This document shows, piece after piece, positions 8,502 to 17,765 of a stretch of 64,000 bases of DNA; the first letter of the stretch is position 1, and every line of letters begins with the position of its first letter. The notes beneath the pieces were generated by a model. The model had not been told where the DNA came from. It searched no databases and saw nothing but the letters and a program-made list of their open reading frames with translations. The stretch spans positions 1 to 64,000 of the forward strand of contig JBFLWS010000011.1 in the NCBI GenBank assembly GCA_040757715.1. The letters are read 5' to 3'. The stretch is from CAIMFV01 sp040757715 (GTDB lineage Bacteria > Pseudomonadota > Alphaproteobacteria > Caulobacterales > Caulobacteraceae). Both the position numbers and the translations under genes were made by a program.

Positions 8502-8718
8502 GGGGATTCACCTTCTTCGCGGCTAGAGCTAGACCGAATTTGCCGCCGAGTCCCCTCTCAAAGCTGAGCTTGAAGGCGCCAGGGCGTCGCGGCGCCGGTG
8601 CGGCAGGCGCCGTGAGGGTGGTTTTGGCCATGGGGGGAGCGCCCTCCCCCTGCGCCGGAGCCGAATGCCGTCTCCGCCGACCCCCACCAGCGGGGGACAC
8701 CCCCGCAACGCCCCCAAA

Positions 8719-8738
8719 AGTGCGTGACCTGACGCACT
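8719..8738 (+). promoter_or_regulatory. Inverted repeat AGTGCGT-N6-ACGCACT
   Basis: A perfect 7-bp inverted repeat upstream of the Toprim/ParB-like operon. Together with the next bases it shares TGACGCACTATT with the larger inverted repeat before traF (29773-29800), which suggests one plasmid regulator controlling both operons. Confidence 0.4.
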
Positions 8739-8824
8739 ATTCCTCGTGTTTATCTGCATTTTGCCGCACCCTTGAAAGGAGGAGTGAGGTCCGGGACCGG
8801 GCGAACCGTTCGAGGAGGAGCGTG

Positions 8825-8869
8825 ATGGACAGACCTGACCGAGCCCAGAATCCGGGGGCGGCGCCATGA
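8825..8869 (+). CDS. 14-codon leader ORF coupled to the Toprim gene
   Basis: An ATG follows a strong GAGGAGG (8812-8818) and opens a 14-codon ORF whose TGA overlaps the ATG of the Toprim gene (ATGA). The Toprim gene has no good Shine-Dalgarno of its own, so it is probably translated by coupling to this leader. The peptide itself shows no attenuator-like residue run. Confidence 0.4.
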   Translation: MDRPDRAQNPGAAP

Positions 8870-9822
8870 GTTTGCGTGGCATCGTGCGCGCGCTGGGCGG
8901 CGAGATCTATGACGGCGGCCGGCGCGCCAACATTCCCGCCCCGGGGCACAGCGCCGAGGACCGCTCGGTGTCGCTGCTGCTGCAGGGCGACCGGGTCGTC
9001 GTCCACACCTTCGGCGACGGCGACTGGAAGGCGGTGCTCGATCAGCTGCGCGAGCACCAGCTGATCGACGCCCACAATACGCCCCTCGACGGGCCGGGCC
9101 GCTCCGTGGTCGGCCGACCCGTGCGCGAGGCGGCCTCGGCGCGGGTGCGCCTGGAGACGGCGCTGCGGCTCTGGGAAGATGGCCGGCCGCTGGGCCAGTC
9201 CCTGTCGGCCCGCCACTGCCGGCTGCGCGGGTGGACGGGGGACCTGCCGGGGCCGGAGGCCCTGCGCCACCACGGCGAGGTCCCGGTCTCGGTCTATCGT
9301 CCGGGCCGCCTGCGGCGTCCGGCGCTCTTGGCCGGCATCCAGGACGCGCAAGGCCGCTATGTCGCGGTCGAGGTGACCTATCTGGCGCCCAACGGGCGCC
9401 GCGCTCTCGACCTGCGGCTGCCCCGCAAGACCGTGGGCGCCCCGCCGCCGGGCTGCGCCGTGCGGCTGGACCCCGCCGAACCCGAGATGCTGGTGGCCGA
9501 GGGCGTGTTCACCACGCGGGCGGCCAAGGCCTGGTTCGACCTGCCCGGCTGGGCGCTGATGTCGACGCGCAACCTGCGCGCCTGGTCGGCGCCGGCGGGG
9601 GTGCGCGCGGTGCTGATCGCCGGGGACCGCGGCAAGGACGGCGAGGCCTCGGCCGAAGTGCTGCGCGCCCGCCTCGTGGCGGCGGGCGTCGCCGCGCGCA
9701 TCGCCGTGCCGCCCGCGCCCTGGGGGGACTGGGATGAATGGTCCAACCGCGCGGCGGGGCGGCCGGCGGCGCTGCAAAGGCAGGAGGAAGGGATCGGGCG
9801 GGTGCGCCCAGGGGCAGGATGA
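8866..9822 (+). CDS. Toprim-domain plasmid protein (DUF7146/primase-like)
   Basis: The 318-residue product resembles the plasmid/phage Toprim proteins related to DnaG-type primases: an N-terminal region (NIPAPGHSAEDRSVSLLL, FGDGDWKAVLDQL) like the zinc-less primase fragment, then a C-terminal Toprim fold with the catalytic Glu (MLVAEGVFTTRAAK, about residue 208) and an acidic turn (IAGDRGKDGEAS, about residue 250), ending GDWDEW. It likely acts in plasmid DNA replication or priming. It lies directly before the large ParB-like gene, a pairing common on alphaproteobacterial plasmids. Confidence 0.75.
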   Translation: MSLRGIVRALGGEIYDGGRRANIPAPGHSAEDRSVSLLLQGDRVVVHTFGDGDWKAVLDQLREHQLIDAHNTPLDGPGRSVVGRPVREAASARVRLETALRLWEDGRPLGQSLSARHCRLRGWTGDLPGPEALRHHGEVPVSVYRPGRLRRPALLAGIQDAQGRYVAVEVTYLAPNGRRALDLRLPRKTVGAPPPGCAVRLDPAEPEMLVAEGVFTTRAAKAWFDLPGWALMSTRNLRAWSAPAGVRAVLIAGDRGKDGEASAEVLRARLVAAGVAARIAVPPAPWGDWDEWSNRAAGRPAALQRQEEGIGRVRPGAG

Positions 9823-9852
9823 CCCTCGCCCAGGCGCAGGAGCCTGACCCCG

Positions 9853-11877
9853 ATGACCGACACCCCAACCGTTCCGGCCGCGACGCCGACCCCGATGATT
9901 TCGATCAAGGTGCGCCTCGGCGACCTTGGCCTCGCGCCGGAGAACCTTCGCTTCAAGGAGCCCGCCGACGATGGCGTGCCCCAGCTCGCCGACACCATCG
10001 CGGCCGCCGGCGTGGTGATCCCGCCGATCGTGCGGCCTGGCCGGAAGGGTGAGCAGCGGTTCATGGCGCTGGACGGCCGTCGCCGGCGCTTTGGCCTGCT
10101 GCTGCTGGCCGAGCGCGGCGACCTCACGGACGACTATGAGGTCGACTGCCTGCTGGCCGAGACCAAGGCCCAGCAGGTGGCCGGCATCATGCTGCCGGCG
10201 ACCGAGCATGCCCCGGTCCACATCGCCGACGTGATCACCGCCATCGGCAAGCTGCGCAAGACCAAGCTGGATACCGCCGCCATCGCCGCCGCCCTCGGCT
10301 ACGCCGACCTGGAGATCAAGCGGCTGGAGGCCCTTGCGGCTGTCCATCCCAACGTCCTGAAGGCGCTCCGCGCCGGCAAGCTGACCCTGAAGCAGGTGCG
10401 CCTGTTCGCGCGCATTGGCGACAAGACGCAGCAGGCCGAGATCGCCCAGACCGCGCTCGATGGCTACTTCCAGGACTACCAGCTGAAGGGCCTGGTCACC
10501 CGCGGCCGCGTCACCGTCGATGATCCGCGCTTCACCCTCGTGGGCATGGACCGCTACGTCGCGGCCGGCGGGCGGGTCAGCTCGGACCTGTTCGCCGAAC
10601 TGCCCGACGCCCTGCTCGATCCGGACATCCTGACGGCGGTGTGGCGCGACCGCGTCAATCCGATCGTCGCGCATCTGCAGGCCCAGGGCCTGGCGGTCTA
10701 TCTGGGCGACGACGGCGACTTCGGCGCCCCGGAGGGCTTCTCCCGCCTGCCCTACGTCTATCGCCCGGACCTGACCGAGGCCCAGACCACGGCGCTGGAC
10801 GCGGCCAACTATCGGGTCACCCAGCTGTCCTCCTCGCTGCAGGACATCGATCCGGAGGCGGACGACGCGCCGGGCGACTTCGGCCCTCTGGTCAGCGCCA
10901 TGGCGGCTGTCGCGGGCGCCCCGCTCAGCCGCTGCAAGATCGGCGCGGTGATCCTGTCACCGGCGGGCTCTGACTATGGCTTTGGGGCGAGCTTCTACTC
11001 CGTCCCGCTGCCCGCCAGCGAGCTGCCTGAGGAGATCGAGGACGAGGAAGACGAGGACGGCGAGGCCGAGGTGGGCGGCCGCTATGGCCGGGCCGTGGCC
11101 GACGTCGAGGTGCCGAAGGCCGATGTCGAGGTCGAGGGCTCCAGCCACGTCTTCCACGAGACCCGCACCGACGTCGCGACCCGGGGGCTGATCCGCGACC
11201 TGGCGGACGACCCGTCCGCAGCGTTGACGGTGCTGGTGGCGCAGCTGTTCAAGCAGCTGGCCCTGCACTCGTCGGGCGGCCTTGACGCCTCGGCGCTGCA
11301 GATCTCGGCTGTGCGCTACTGCCGGGGCTCCACGGCGCCGATCGCCGCCCTGGACGGAGAGGTGAAGGACCGTCTCGACGCCAGGCGGGCGGCCTACAAG
11401 GCCTCTGGCCTGCGGCCGATCACCTGGGTCGAGACCCTGGCGCACGGGGAGAAGATGGCCCTGCTCGCCGAACTGACCGCCATAGCCCTGAACCTGCGCG
11501 AGGCCCGCACCTCGATGATCCGCCACGGGGCCCGCGCCGAAGCCGCCGAGATCGCCACGCTCTGCGGCGCCGACATCTCCGCCCACTGGACCCCGGACGC
11601 CGCTTATCTCGCCGTCCACTCCAAGAAGCAGCTGCTGGCGCTGCTGGACGAGATGGAGGCGCAGGACGACCGGGCCAAGACGCTGAAGAAGGACGACCTG
11701 GTCGCCTTCGTCGGCGAGGCGGCGGCCGAGCGTCAGTGGGCGCCGGCGGCGCTGGCCTGGGAGGCGGCGGTGACGGCCGGCGATGCGGTCGACGAGGCTG
11801 AGCCGAATGCGGAGGTCGAGACCGCTGGGGCTGCGGTCATCGTGGAGTCTGAGGCCGTCACACCGATGGCCGCCTGA
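9853..11877 (+). CDS. Large ParB-like protein (ParB/RepB/Spo0J family)
   Basis: The 674-residue product has an N-terminal ParB/Srx domain (VRLGDLGLAPENLRF; LADTIAAAGVVIPPIV; FMALDGRRRRFGL), then an HTH-like helical region (ITAIGKLRKTKLDTAAIAAA; LGYADLEIKRL), a long C-terminal half without recognised domain, and an acidic stretch (EEIEDEEDEDGEAE). It is twice the length of a partition ParB and is not next to a parA gene; a conventional parAB pair lies at 25.6-27.9 kb. Such long ParB-like proteins are widespread on plasmids and are more likely global DNA-binding or regulatory proteins than centromere binders. Confidence 0.8.
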   Translation: MTDTPTVPAATPTPMISIKVRLGDLGLAPENLRFKEPADDGVPQLADTIAAAGVVIPPIVRPGRKGEQRFMALDGRRRRFGLLLLAERGDLTDDYEVDCLLAETKAQQVAGIMLPATEHAPVHIADVITAIGKLRKTKLDTAAIAAALGYADLEIKRLEALAAVHPNVLKALRAGKLTLKQVRLFARIGDKTQQAEIAQTALDGYFQDYQLKGLVTRGRVTVDDPRFTLVGMDRYVAAGGRVSSDLFAELPDALLDPDILTAVWRDRVNPIVAHLQAQGLAVYLGDDGDFGAPEGFSRLPYVYRPDLTEAQTTALDAANYRVTQLSSSLQDIDPEADDAPGDFGPLVSAMAAVAGAPLSRCKIGAVILSPAGSDYGFGASFYSVPLPASELPEEIEDEEDEDGEAEVGGRYGRAVADVEVPKADVEVEGSSHVFHETRTDVATRGLIRDLADDPSAALTVLVAQLFKQLALHSSGGLDASALQISAVRYCRGSTAPIAALDGEVKDRLDARRAAYKASGLRPITWVETLAHGEKMALLAELTAIALNLREARTSMIRHGARAEAAEIATLCGADISAHWTPDAAYLAVHSKKQLLALLDEMEAQDDRAKTLKKDDLVAFVGEAAAERQWAPAALAWEAAVTAGDAVDEAEPNAEVETAGAAVIVESEAVTPMAA

Positions 11878-11892
11878 GGGCGCTGAAGCTGG

Positions 11893-11924
11893 AAGCCCCA
11901 TCGAGCGATCGGTGGGGCTTTTTG
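11893..11924 (+). terminator. Rho-independent terminator after the ParB-like gene
   Basis: AGCCCCA and TGGGGCT form the stem, extended by near-complementary flanks, followed by TTTTT. It ends the Toprim/ParB-like operon and also separates it from the convergent TIR gene. Confidence 0.8.
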
Positions 11925-11936
11925 CGTGTTGCAGGC

Positions 11937-12965
11937 CTAGAGGCCGTAATGCTCTTCCCAGAAGTCCTGAACACCTGGGTCCATGGGCTCATCTGGAACC
12001 AGCTGCTCCAACTCGCGCTGGTTCACGCGGACAAAGTCCTCGACCGCCCCGAGGGCGTTGGACAGCCCCTTCATAGTGGGGTTGGACCACAGAACATCGG
12101 CGCCCTGGTCAAGATCGATGTATTTTCGGCGTGCAGCCGCCTCGAACTGTGAATCGTCCTCCTGCTCGATCGTGTAGGGCAGGTGGTAGTGCTGGCAGAG
12201 CACGAACATGAAGACCGCGTTGCCGAACTTGCTACGATATTCAGCGACGTCCTTCAGCAGCCGGTCGTATTCGGGCTTCAGGTCGACGACGTCATCGGGT
12301 GCGAACTCAGCCTCTACGGCGGCGACGGCTGCCTTATCCTTCAGCGCTGAGGTCGCCGCGAGCTGCTTCTTCAGCGCGCGAACCTCTTCGTCCGACTGAT
12401 CGAGTTCACCTTGAGCCTCGGAAAGCTGGGCGACCACCTTCGCGTGTTCCGCAGCTGGGATGTTGGTCGGCCCTTCGACCTTTTCGACGAGCGGTTCGAT
12501 CGCCTTCAGGAACGCGCGGCGCTTCATCTCCCACTTGGTCTGGGATTTAGGCACGCATTGGACCTCAGCGTGCAAGGTCTCCATCAGCTCGTTGTAGCCA
12601 AGCTCGTGGTCGATATTGATCACCTGGGTTCCCAAGAGGACCGCCTTGACGTCGCTGTGCTTTAGCGGCGGCACCAAGATCGGGAAGATCGCGTGCGACT
12701 TGATCCAGGCGGCGCCAAGCTCGCTGACGCAGAACTGGCTCTCGAAATAGGCCGGAGTCAGCAGCATCACGACGACCTTCGGCTCAAGCATTTGGCCCTT
12801 GATGTACGTGACGAAATTCTCACCTGTCGGGATGCCGTGTCCCTGCAGTGACGAGCAGAAGATCTCACTCTCAGGAACACCGATCCCCTCTTCGATCAGC
12901 GTGACGATCTCGGCAGCCAGCGCCTTGTCCTTGACGGCGTGGCTGATGAAGACGGACTTTCCCAC
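11937..12965 (-). CDS. TIR-domain protein with coiled coil (defence-like)
   Basis: The N-terminal ~140 residues are a TIR domain: KSVFISHAVKDKALA at the start, VVVMLLTPAYFESQFCVSELGAAW containing the position of the catalytic Glu of NAD-cleaving TIRs, then IFPILVPPL. A segment of heptad-like E/K/L sequence (about 170-225) predicts a coiled coil, and a C-terminal ~110-residue domain (LCQHYHLPYTIE; DPGVQDFWEEHYGL) is unrecognised and probably the sensor. I prefer GTG 12965 (AGGGGGG nine bases upstream) over TTG 12971. The gene is monocistronic and convergent to the ParB-like operon. Lower GC than its neighbours suggests acquisition. Such proteins act as NADases in abortive phage defence; activity is inferred. 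Confidence 0.75.
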   Translation of the reverse strand: MGKSVFISHAVKDKALAAEIVTLIEEGIGVPESEIFCSSLQGHGIPTGENFVTYIKGQMLEPKVVVMLLTPAYFESQFCVSELGAAWIKSHAIFPILVPPLKHSDVKAVLLGTQVINIDHELGYNELMETLHAEVQCVPKSQTKWEMKRRAFLKAIEPLVEKVEGPTNIPAAEHAKVVAQLSEAQGELDQSDEEVRALKKQLAATSALKDKAAVAAVEAEFAPDDVVDLKPEYDRLLKDVAEYRSKFGNAVFMFVLCQHYHLPYTIEQEDDSQFEAAARRKYIDLDQGADVLWSNPTMKGLSNALGAVEDFVRVNQRELEQLVPDEPMDPGVQDFWEEHYGL

Positions 12966-13000
12966 GTGCAAACACCCCCCTAATGTGGACTTAATCGTCG

Positions 13001-13264
13001 CTACGTTGCGTAGCTATCGCGTAGTTTCGAGAGGCTTGTTTTGCCATGCGGCCGCTCCCCCGCGCCGTTGATCACCACCACCTCGTGGCCGGCGGTCAGA
13101 GGCAGGACCCTTTGGCCCAACCAGTGGGCAAGAGTGGCGACGCCCGCTGCCTTGCGCGCGTAGGAATAATCACCCAGCTGCGTGCCGCGCGGCGCGCGCA
13201 CGATGATCCGGATGCCTTCGAGGTCGAACACCTCGTCTTCGAGTTCGGTTGGCGACATGGCCAT
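13001..13264 (-). CDS. Small conserved plasmid protein
   Basis: The 87-residue product (ELEDEVFDLEGIRIIVRAPRG; VLPLTAGHEVVVING; KTSLSKLRDSY) has alternating beta strands and one helix. No family name is known to me. It is divergent from the giant helicase gene, sharing a ~190-bp AT-richer intergenic region, an arrangement that suggests a functional or regulatory link. Confidence 0.6.
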   Translation of the reverse strand: MAMSPTELEDEVFDLEGIRIIVRAPRGTQLGDYSYARKAAGVATLAHWLGQRVLPLTAGHEVVVINGAGERPHGKTSLSKLRDSYAT

Positions 13265-13451
13265 GGCGAATTGCCCCCAGGCTTTGCGGTATGGCGTCGC
13301 TAATATCTAGTTAATCGGATGTTAGCAAGGCGTTAATCCCGCATTATCCGAGGCTCTACGACCTAAAAGGGGGGAGGAAGGGAAGAGACGGGCGAGCCCG
13401 TCGGGTCTGGAGGGAGGAGCCCTCCGCGCCGGGTGATCTGGACCCCTGCCG

Positions 13452-16400
13452 ATGAACGCCCTGCTTCCTCTGTTCGCCGCCGATACCGGCGACCACAAGG
13501 CCGCCAACCTCCTGGCCGCCGCCCGCGCCCTGACCCCCCAGCTCAATCGGTCCCGTCCGCTCGACCGGAAGCTGGTGGCCAACGTCATGACCATGGCGTT
13601 CGGGGCCTCGGACGCCGAGGGCGCCTGGCTCTGGCGCGACGCCTATGACGCCATCGAAGCGGCCCTGGTGCTGCAGATCCGCCGCCTGGCGCCCCAGGTC
13701 GGCCGCCTGGAGGACGCGCCGGCCGAGATCGTCGCCCTCTTGGCCAACCTCGCCGAGCTCAGCCTCACCCACACCCGCCGCAGCGAGGAACAGGTGGCGC
13801 TCGACCAGTTCTCCACCCCGCCCCAGCTCGGCGCCCTGGCGGTGCTCGCCGCCCAGGTCCGCCCGGGCGACCAGGTGCTTGAGCCTTCGGCCGGCAGCGG
13901 CCTCCTGGCCATCCTGGCCGAGGCCTGCGGCGGCGCCCTGACCCTCAACGAGCTGGCCGCCGGCCGCGCGGGGCTCCTCGAAGGTCTCTTCCCCCTCGCG
14001 GTCCGCAGCCAACAGGACGCCCGCCACCTGCGCGACACCCTGCCGGGGTCGGGCGGATTCCACGCCGTGCTCGCCAACCCACCCTTCCAGCACCTGGAGG
14101 CGCATCTGCACGCGGCGCTGGACTGCCTGGCCGATGGCGGCCGCTTGTCGGCGATCGTCCCGGCGCGGCTGTTCGAGGACGCGCCGACGCTGCGCGCCCT
14201 GTCGGCCCGGGGTCCGATCCGCCTGCGGCTGGCCTTCCCCGCGCGCGCCTACGCCAAGCACGGGACCTCGGTCGAGACGGGCCTGCTGGTGATCGACCGT
14301 GGCGCGCCAGGCGGTGAGATCCCGGCCATTGTGGTGGCGGACACCCTGGCCGACGCGGCCCAGGCGGCCGCGGCCATCGAGGCGCGAGCGACCGCGCAAC
14401 CGCGCCAGTTCCGCACGGTCTCCCAGGTCTCCGTCCTGGCGCCGCGCGCCCGGGCACTGGCGACGCCGTCGAACCGGCTGGCCTTCCTCGCCACATCGGC
14501 GCCCCTGGCCTACGAGGCCTGCCCCTGGTCGGGGGAAGGCCACGACGTCGGTCTCTACCAGGCCTATGCGCTGGGCCGCATCCGCTTCGCCGCCTCGCGC
14601 CCGCACCCCTCCCCGCTCGTGGAATCCGGGCCCATGGCCTCGGTCGCGCCGCCGGCGCCGACCTATCGGCCGGTCCTGCCGATCCGCATCACCGACGACG
14701 CCCTGGTGTCGGACGCCCAGATGGAGACGGTGATCTATGCCGGCGAGGCCCATGCCCAGATCCTGCCCGGGTCGTGGATCCTCGGCGACGCGCCGCACCA
14801 GGTGATCCTGGTCAAGGACGACCATCCGGGCGCGGTGTCGTTCCGCAAGGGCTTCTTCCTCGGCGACGGCACCGGCTGCGGCAAGGGCCGCGAGATCGCC
14901 GGGGTCATCGCCGACAATCTGGCCCAAGGCCGCTCGCGCGCCGTTTGGCTGTCGAAGAACGACGCCCTGCTGGAGGATGCCCGCCGCGACTGGAGCGCGA
15001 TCGGCGGCGCGAATGCCGACATCACCCCGCAGTCGGCCTGGAAACAGGCCGACGCGATCCGCATGGACCGGGGAATCCTCTTCTCGACCTACGCGACCCT
15101 GCGCCAGCCGGCGCGGGGCGACCGCCGTTCACGGCTCGACCAGATCGTCGACTGGCTAGGGGCCGACTTCGACGGCGTGATCGTCTTCGACGAGGCCCAC
15201 GCCATGGCCAACGCCGCCGGCGGCGGCAAGGGCGCGCGCGGGGCCAAGAAGGCCTCGCAGCAGGGCATGGCCGGGCTGGCCCTGCAGAACCGCCTGCCGG
15301 GCGCCCGCATCCTCTACGTCTCGGCCACCGGCGCGACCACGCCGGAGAACCTGGCCTATGCCGCCCGGCTGGGCCTGTGGGGCGGGCCCGAAGCCCCCTT
15401 CCCCACCCGCGACGCCTTCATGGACGCGGTCGAAACCGGCGGCGTGGCCGTGATGGAACTGATCGCGCGCGAGCTGAAGGCCATGGGCCTCTACATCGCC
15501 CGCTCGCTGTCGTTCGACGGCGTCGAATATGAGGCGCTGCGTCATCCGCTCACAGAGGATGACATCGCCATCTGGGACGCCTGGGCCGACGCCTACCAGC
15601 TGATCCACCAGAACCTGCGCGCCGCCTTGGAGGCGGTCGGCGTCACCGAGGAGGGCAAGGCCAAGTCCGGCTTGGCCGCGTCCGCCGCCCTGTCGGCCTT
15701 CGAAGGCTGCAAGCAGCGCTTCTTCGGCCACCTATTGTCCGGCCTGAAGTCCCCCTCCCTCGTGGCCTCGATCCGGCAGGACCTGGCGGACGGCCGCTGC
15801 TCGGTCGTCCAGGTGGTCTCGACCAACGAGGCGGTGATGGAGCGCCGGCTGGCGGAGATCCCGGCCGAGGAATGGAACAACCTCGCCGTCGACCTGACGC
15901 CGAAGGACCAGGTGCTCGACTACCTGATGGGGGCCTTCCCGGTGATGGCGATGGACGCCATCGAGGATGAGGACGGCGCGGTCACCATGGTCCCGGTCAT
16001 GGTCGAGGGCGTGCCCGTCGTCAGCCAGGAGGCCATGCGGCTGCGCGACGAACTGGTCACCCACCTGGCCTGCCTACCGGCGGTCCCGGGCGTGCTGGAT
16101 GCGGTCCTCGACGCCCTCGGCACGGAGATCGTCGCCGAGATCACCGGCCGTAGCCGCCGGGTCGTACGGCGAGACGGCCGCCGCGTGGTCGAACGGCGTA
16201 GCGCCTCGGCCGCCAAGGCCGAGACCGACGCCTTCATGGCTGGCAAGAAGCGGGTGCTGGTGTTCTCCGACGCCGGCGGCACCGGCCGCAGCTACCACGC
16301 CGACCTCGGGGCGGCGAACCAGCAACGCCGGGTCCACTATCTGGTCGAGCCCGGTTGGCGGGCCGATGCGGCGATCCAGGGCCTCGGCCGCTCGCACCGG

Positions 16401-17702
16401 ACCAACCAGGCCGTAGCGCCGCTGTTCCGGCCGGTGACCACGGACATCCACGGCGAGAAGCGCTTCACGTCGACCATTGCTCGGCGCCTGGACAGCCTGG
16501 GCGCGCTCACCCGGGGCGAGCGGCGGACGGCCGGCAACGGCCTTTTTCGCGCGGAGGACAACCTGGAAAGCCCTTGGGCGCACCGGGCGCTGCAGGCCTT
16601 CTACATCGGCCTGCACTTCGGCAACGTCGAGGCGATGGACCGCGAGACCTTCGAGGCCAAGACCGGTCTGCGGCTGCTCGACCATGAGGGCAACCTCAGG
16701 AAGTCCGACGACATGCCGCCGATGAACACCTTCCTCAATCGCCTCTTGGCGCTCCGGATCGCCGACCAGAACAGCCTGTTCGCCGCCTTCGACGCGATCC
16801 TCTCCTCGATCCTGGAGCGGGCCCAGGCGTCCGGCGCCTTGGACCGGGGCATGGAGGACATCGTCGCCGACGACGTGGTGATCTCGGACGAGGAGGTGAT
16901 CCGCACCGACGCCGTCACGGGCGCGGAGACCCGGCTGACCCGCCTCCAGGTCCGCACGGCGCGCCAGCTGACCTCGGCCGACGACGCCCTGGCGGGCCTC
17001 GACCGGGACGGGGTGATCTTCGCCGTGAACAGCAAGTCCGGCCGCGCCGCCCTCGTGGTCCAGGGCCTGACCACGACCAACGACGACGACCGGCTGATCC
17101 CCGCCGTGCGCCTGATCCGCCCGGAGAAGCGGTCGATCGCCTCGCTGAAGGGGTTCGAGGAATCGGCGTGGGAGGACGCTGGCGAGGCCGCCTGGCGCGC
17201 GGCGTGGGACGCCGAGATCGCCCAGGCCGACCCCTGGGTGTCGCGCGACCTGGTGCTTGTGTCGGGCCTCCTGCTGCCGATCTGGTCGAGCCTGCCCGAC
17301 AAGGGAACCTCAGTCCGCCGGCTGAAGGCGCCGGACGGCCGGCGCTGGCTGGGCCGGGTGCTCGATCCCGGCCAGGTCCCGCAGCTGAAGGTGGCGCTGG
17401 GACTGACCGACACCGCCAGCGCCTTCGCCGACGGCGCCGCGACCGCCCCGCTCGTTCTCGAGGAGGGCGCCGCCCTCTCGCTGGCGGGGGGCCTATGGCT
17501 GCGGCGGGCCAAGGTGATGGACCGCTACCGGATCGAGGTGGTCGGAGCGGCCACTCAGCGCTCGGCGTTCACCGCGCTGGGCTGTTTCGTCGAGATCATC
17601 GCCTACACCCCGCGGGTGTTCGTGCCGGTCGACCAGCCCGAGGTGCTGACCGCGGTCCTGGCCAAGTGGCCGGTGCAGACGGTGCTGCCCGCGGCCGCGT
17701 AG
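13452..17702 (+). CDS. Fused methyltransferase / strawberry-notch helicase
   Basis: The 1416-residue product fuses an N-terminal class I SAM methyltransferase (VLEPSAGSGLLA at about 141; catalytic-type NPPF at about 209, as in N6-adenine and related enzymes) to a superfamily 2 strawberry-notch-type ATPase: a Walker A variant GDGTGCGKGRE (about 470), DEAH box (VIVFDEAHAMAN, about 579), motif III-like YVSATGATTPENLAY, and a C-terminal helicase half with FSDAGGTGRSYHAD and IQGLGRSHRTNQ. Such proteins are common on large plasmids and phages and may remodel or modify incoming DNA. Both active sites look intact. It is expressed alone, with a terminator behind it. Confidence 0.85.
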   Translation: MNALLPLFAADTGDHKAANLLAAARALTPQLNRSRPLDRKLVANVMTMAFGASDAEGAWLWRDAYDAIEAALVLQIRRLAPQVGRLEDAPAEIVALLANLAELSLTHTRRSEEQVALDQFSTPPQLGALAVLAAQVRPGDQVLEPSAGSGLLAILAEACGGALTLNELAAGRAGLLEGLFPLAVRSQQDARHLRDTLPGSGGFHAVLANPPFQHLEAHLHAALDCLADGGRLSAIVPARLFEDAPTLRALSARGPIRLRLAFPARAYAKHGTSVETGLLVIDRGAPGGEIPAIVVADTLADAAQAAAAIEARATAQPRQFRTVSQVSVLAPRARALATPSNRLAFLATSAPLAYEACPWSGEGHDVGLYQAYALGRIRFAASRPHPSPLVESGPMASVAPPAPTYRPVLPIRITDDALVSDAQMETVIYAGEAHAQILPGSWILGDAPHQVILVKDDHPGAVSFRKGFFLGDGTGCGKGREIAGVIADNLAQGRSRAVWLSKNDALLEDARRDWSAIGGANADITPQSAWKQADAIRMDRGILFSTYATLRQPARGDRRSRLDQIVDWLGADFDGVIVFDEAHAMANAAGGGKGARGAKKASQQGMAGLALQNRLPGARILYVSATGATTPENLAYAARLGLWGGPEAPFPTRDAFMDAVETGGVAVMELIARELKAMGLYIARSLSFDGVEYEALRHPLTEDDIAIWDAWADAYQLIHQNLRAALEAVGVTEEGKAKSGLAASAALSAFEGCKQRFFGHLLSGLKSPSLVASIRQDLADGRCSVVQVVSTNEAVMERRLAEIPAEEWNNLAVDLTPKDQVLDYLMGAFPVMAMDAIEDEDGAVTMVPVMVEGVPVVSQEAMRLRDELVTHLACLPAVPGVLDAVLDALGTEIVAEITGRSRRVVRRDGRRVVERRSASAAKAETDAFMAGKKRVLVFSDAGGTGRSYHADLGAANQQRRVHYLVEPGWRADAAIQGLGRSHRTNQAVAPLFRPVTTDIHGEKRFTSTIARRLDSLGALTRGERRTAGNGLFRAEDNLESPWAHRALQAFYIGLHFGNVEAMDRETFEAKTGLRLLDHEGNLRKSDDMPPMNTFLNRLLALRIADQNSLFAAFDAILSSILERAQASGALDRGMEDIVADDVVISDEEVIRTDAVTGAETRLTRLQVRTARQLTSADDALAGLDRDGVIFAVNSKSGRAALVVQGLTTTNDDDRLIPAVRLIRPEKRSIASLKGFEESAWEDAGEAAWRAAWDAEIAQADPWVSRDLVLVSGLLLPIWSSLPDKGTSVRRLKAPDGRRWLGRVLDPGQVPQLKVALGLTDTASAFADGAATAPLVLEEGAALSLAGGLWLRRAKVMDRYRIEVVGAATQRSAFTALGCFVEIIAYTPRVFVPVDQPEVLTAVLAKWPVQTVLPAAA

Positions 17703-17730
17703 GCCGGGTCTCGACCTGCCCTGAAACGAA

Positions 17731-17763
17731 GCGCCCCGCCCGGTCCGCCGGGCGGGGCTTTCT
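17731..17763. terminator. Bidirectional terminator between helicase and ssb1
   Basis: GCCCCGCCCGG and CCGGGCGGGGC form a perfect 11-bp stem with a 4-nt loop followed by TTT. It lies between convergent genes. Nearly the same hairpin follows the second ssb at 23457. Confidence 0.85.
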
Positions 17764-17765
17764 CG

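Noticed and set aside
8344..8632. Alternative minus-strand gene starting MAKTTL upstream of orf8160
   Set aside because: After about 40 codons it becomes an out-of-frame shadow of orf8160; kept only as a possible frameshift note.
8737..10674. 645-residue minus-strand ORF across the Toprim and ParB-like genes
   Set aside because: Antisense shadow in GC-rich DNA; both plus-strand genes have clear domains.
13356..14927. 523-residue minus-strand ORF inside the helicase gene
   Set aside because: Arg/Gly/Gln-rich composition without motifs; it is the antisense shadow of the methyltransferase domain.
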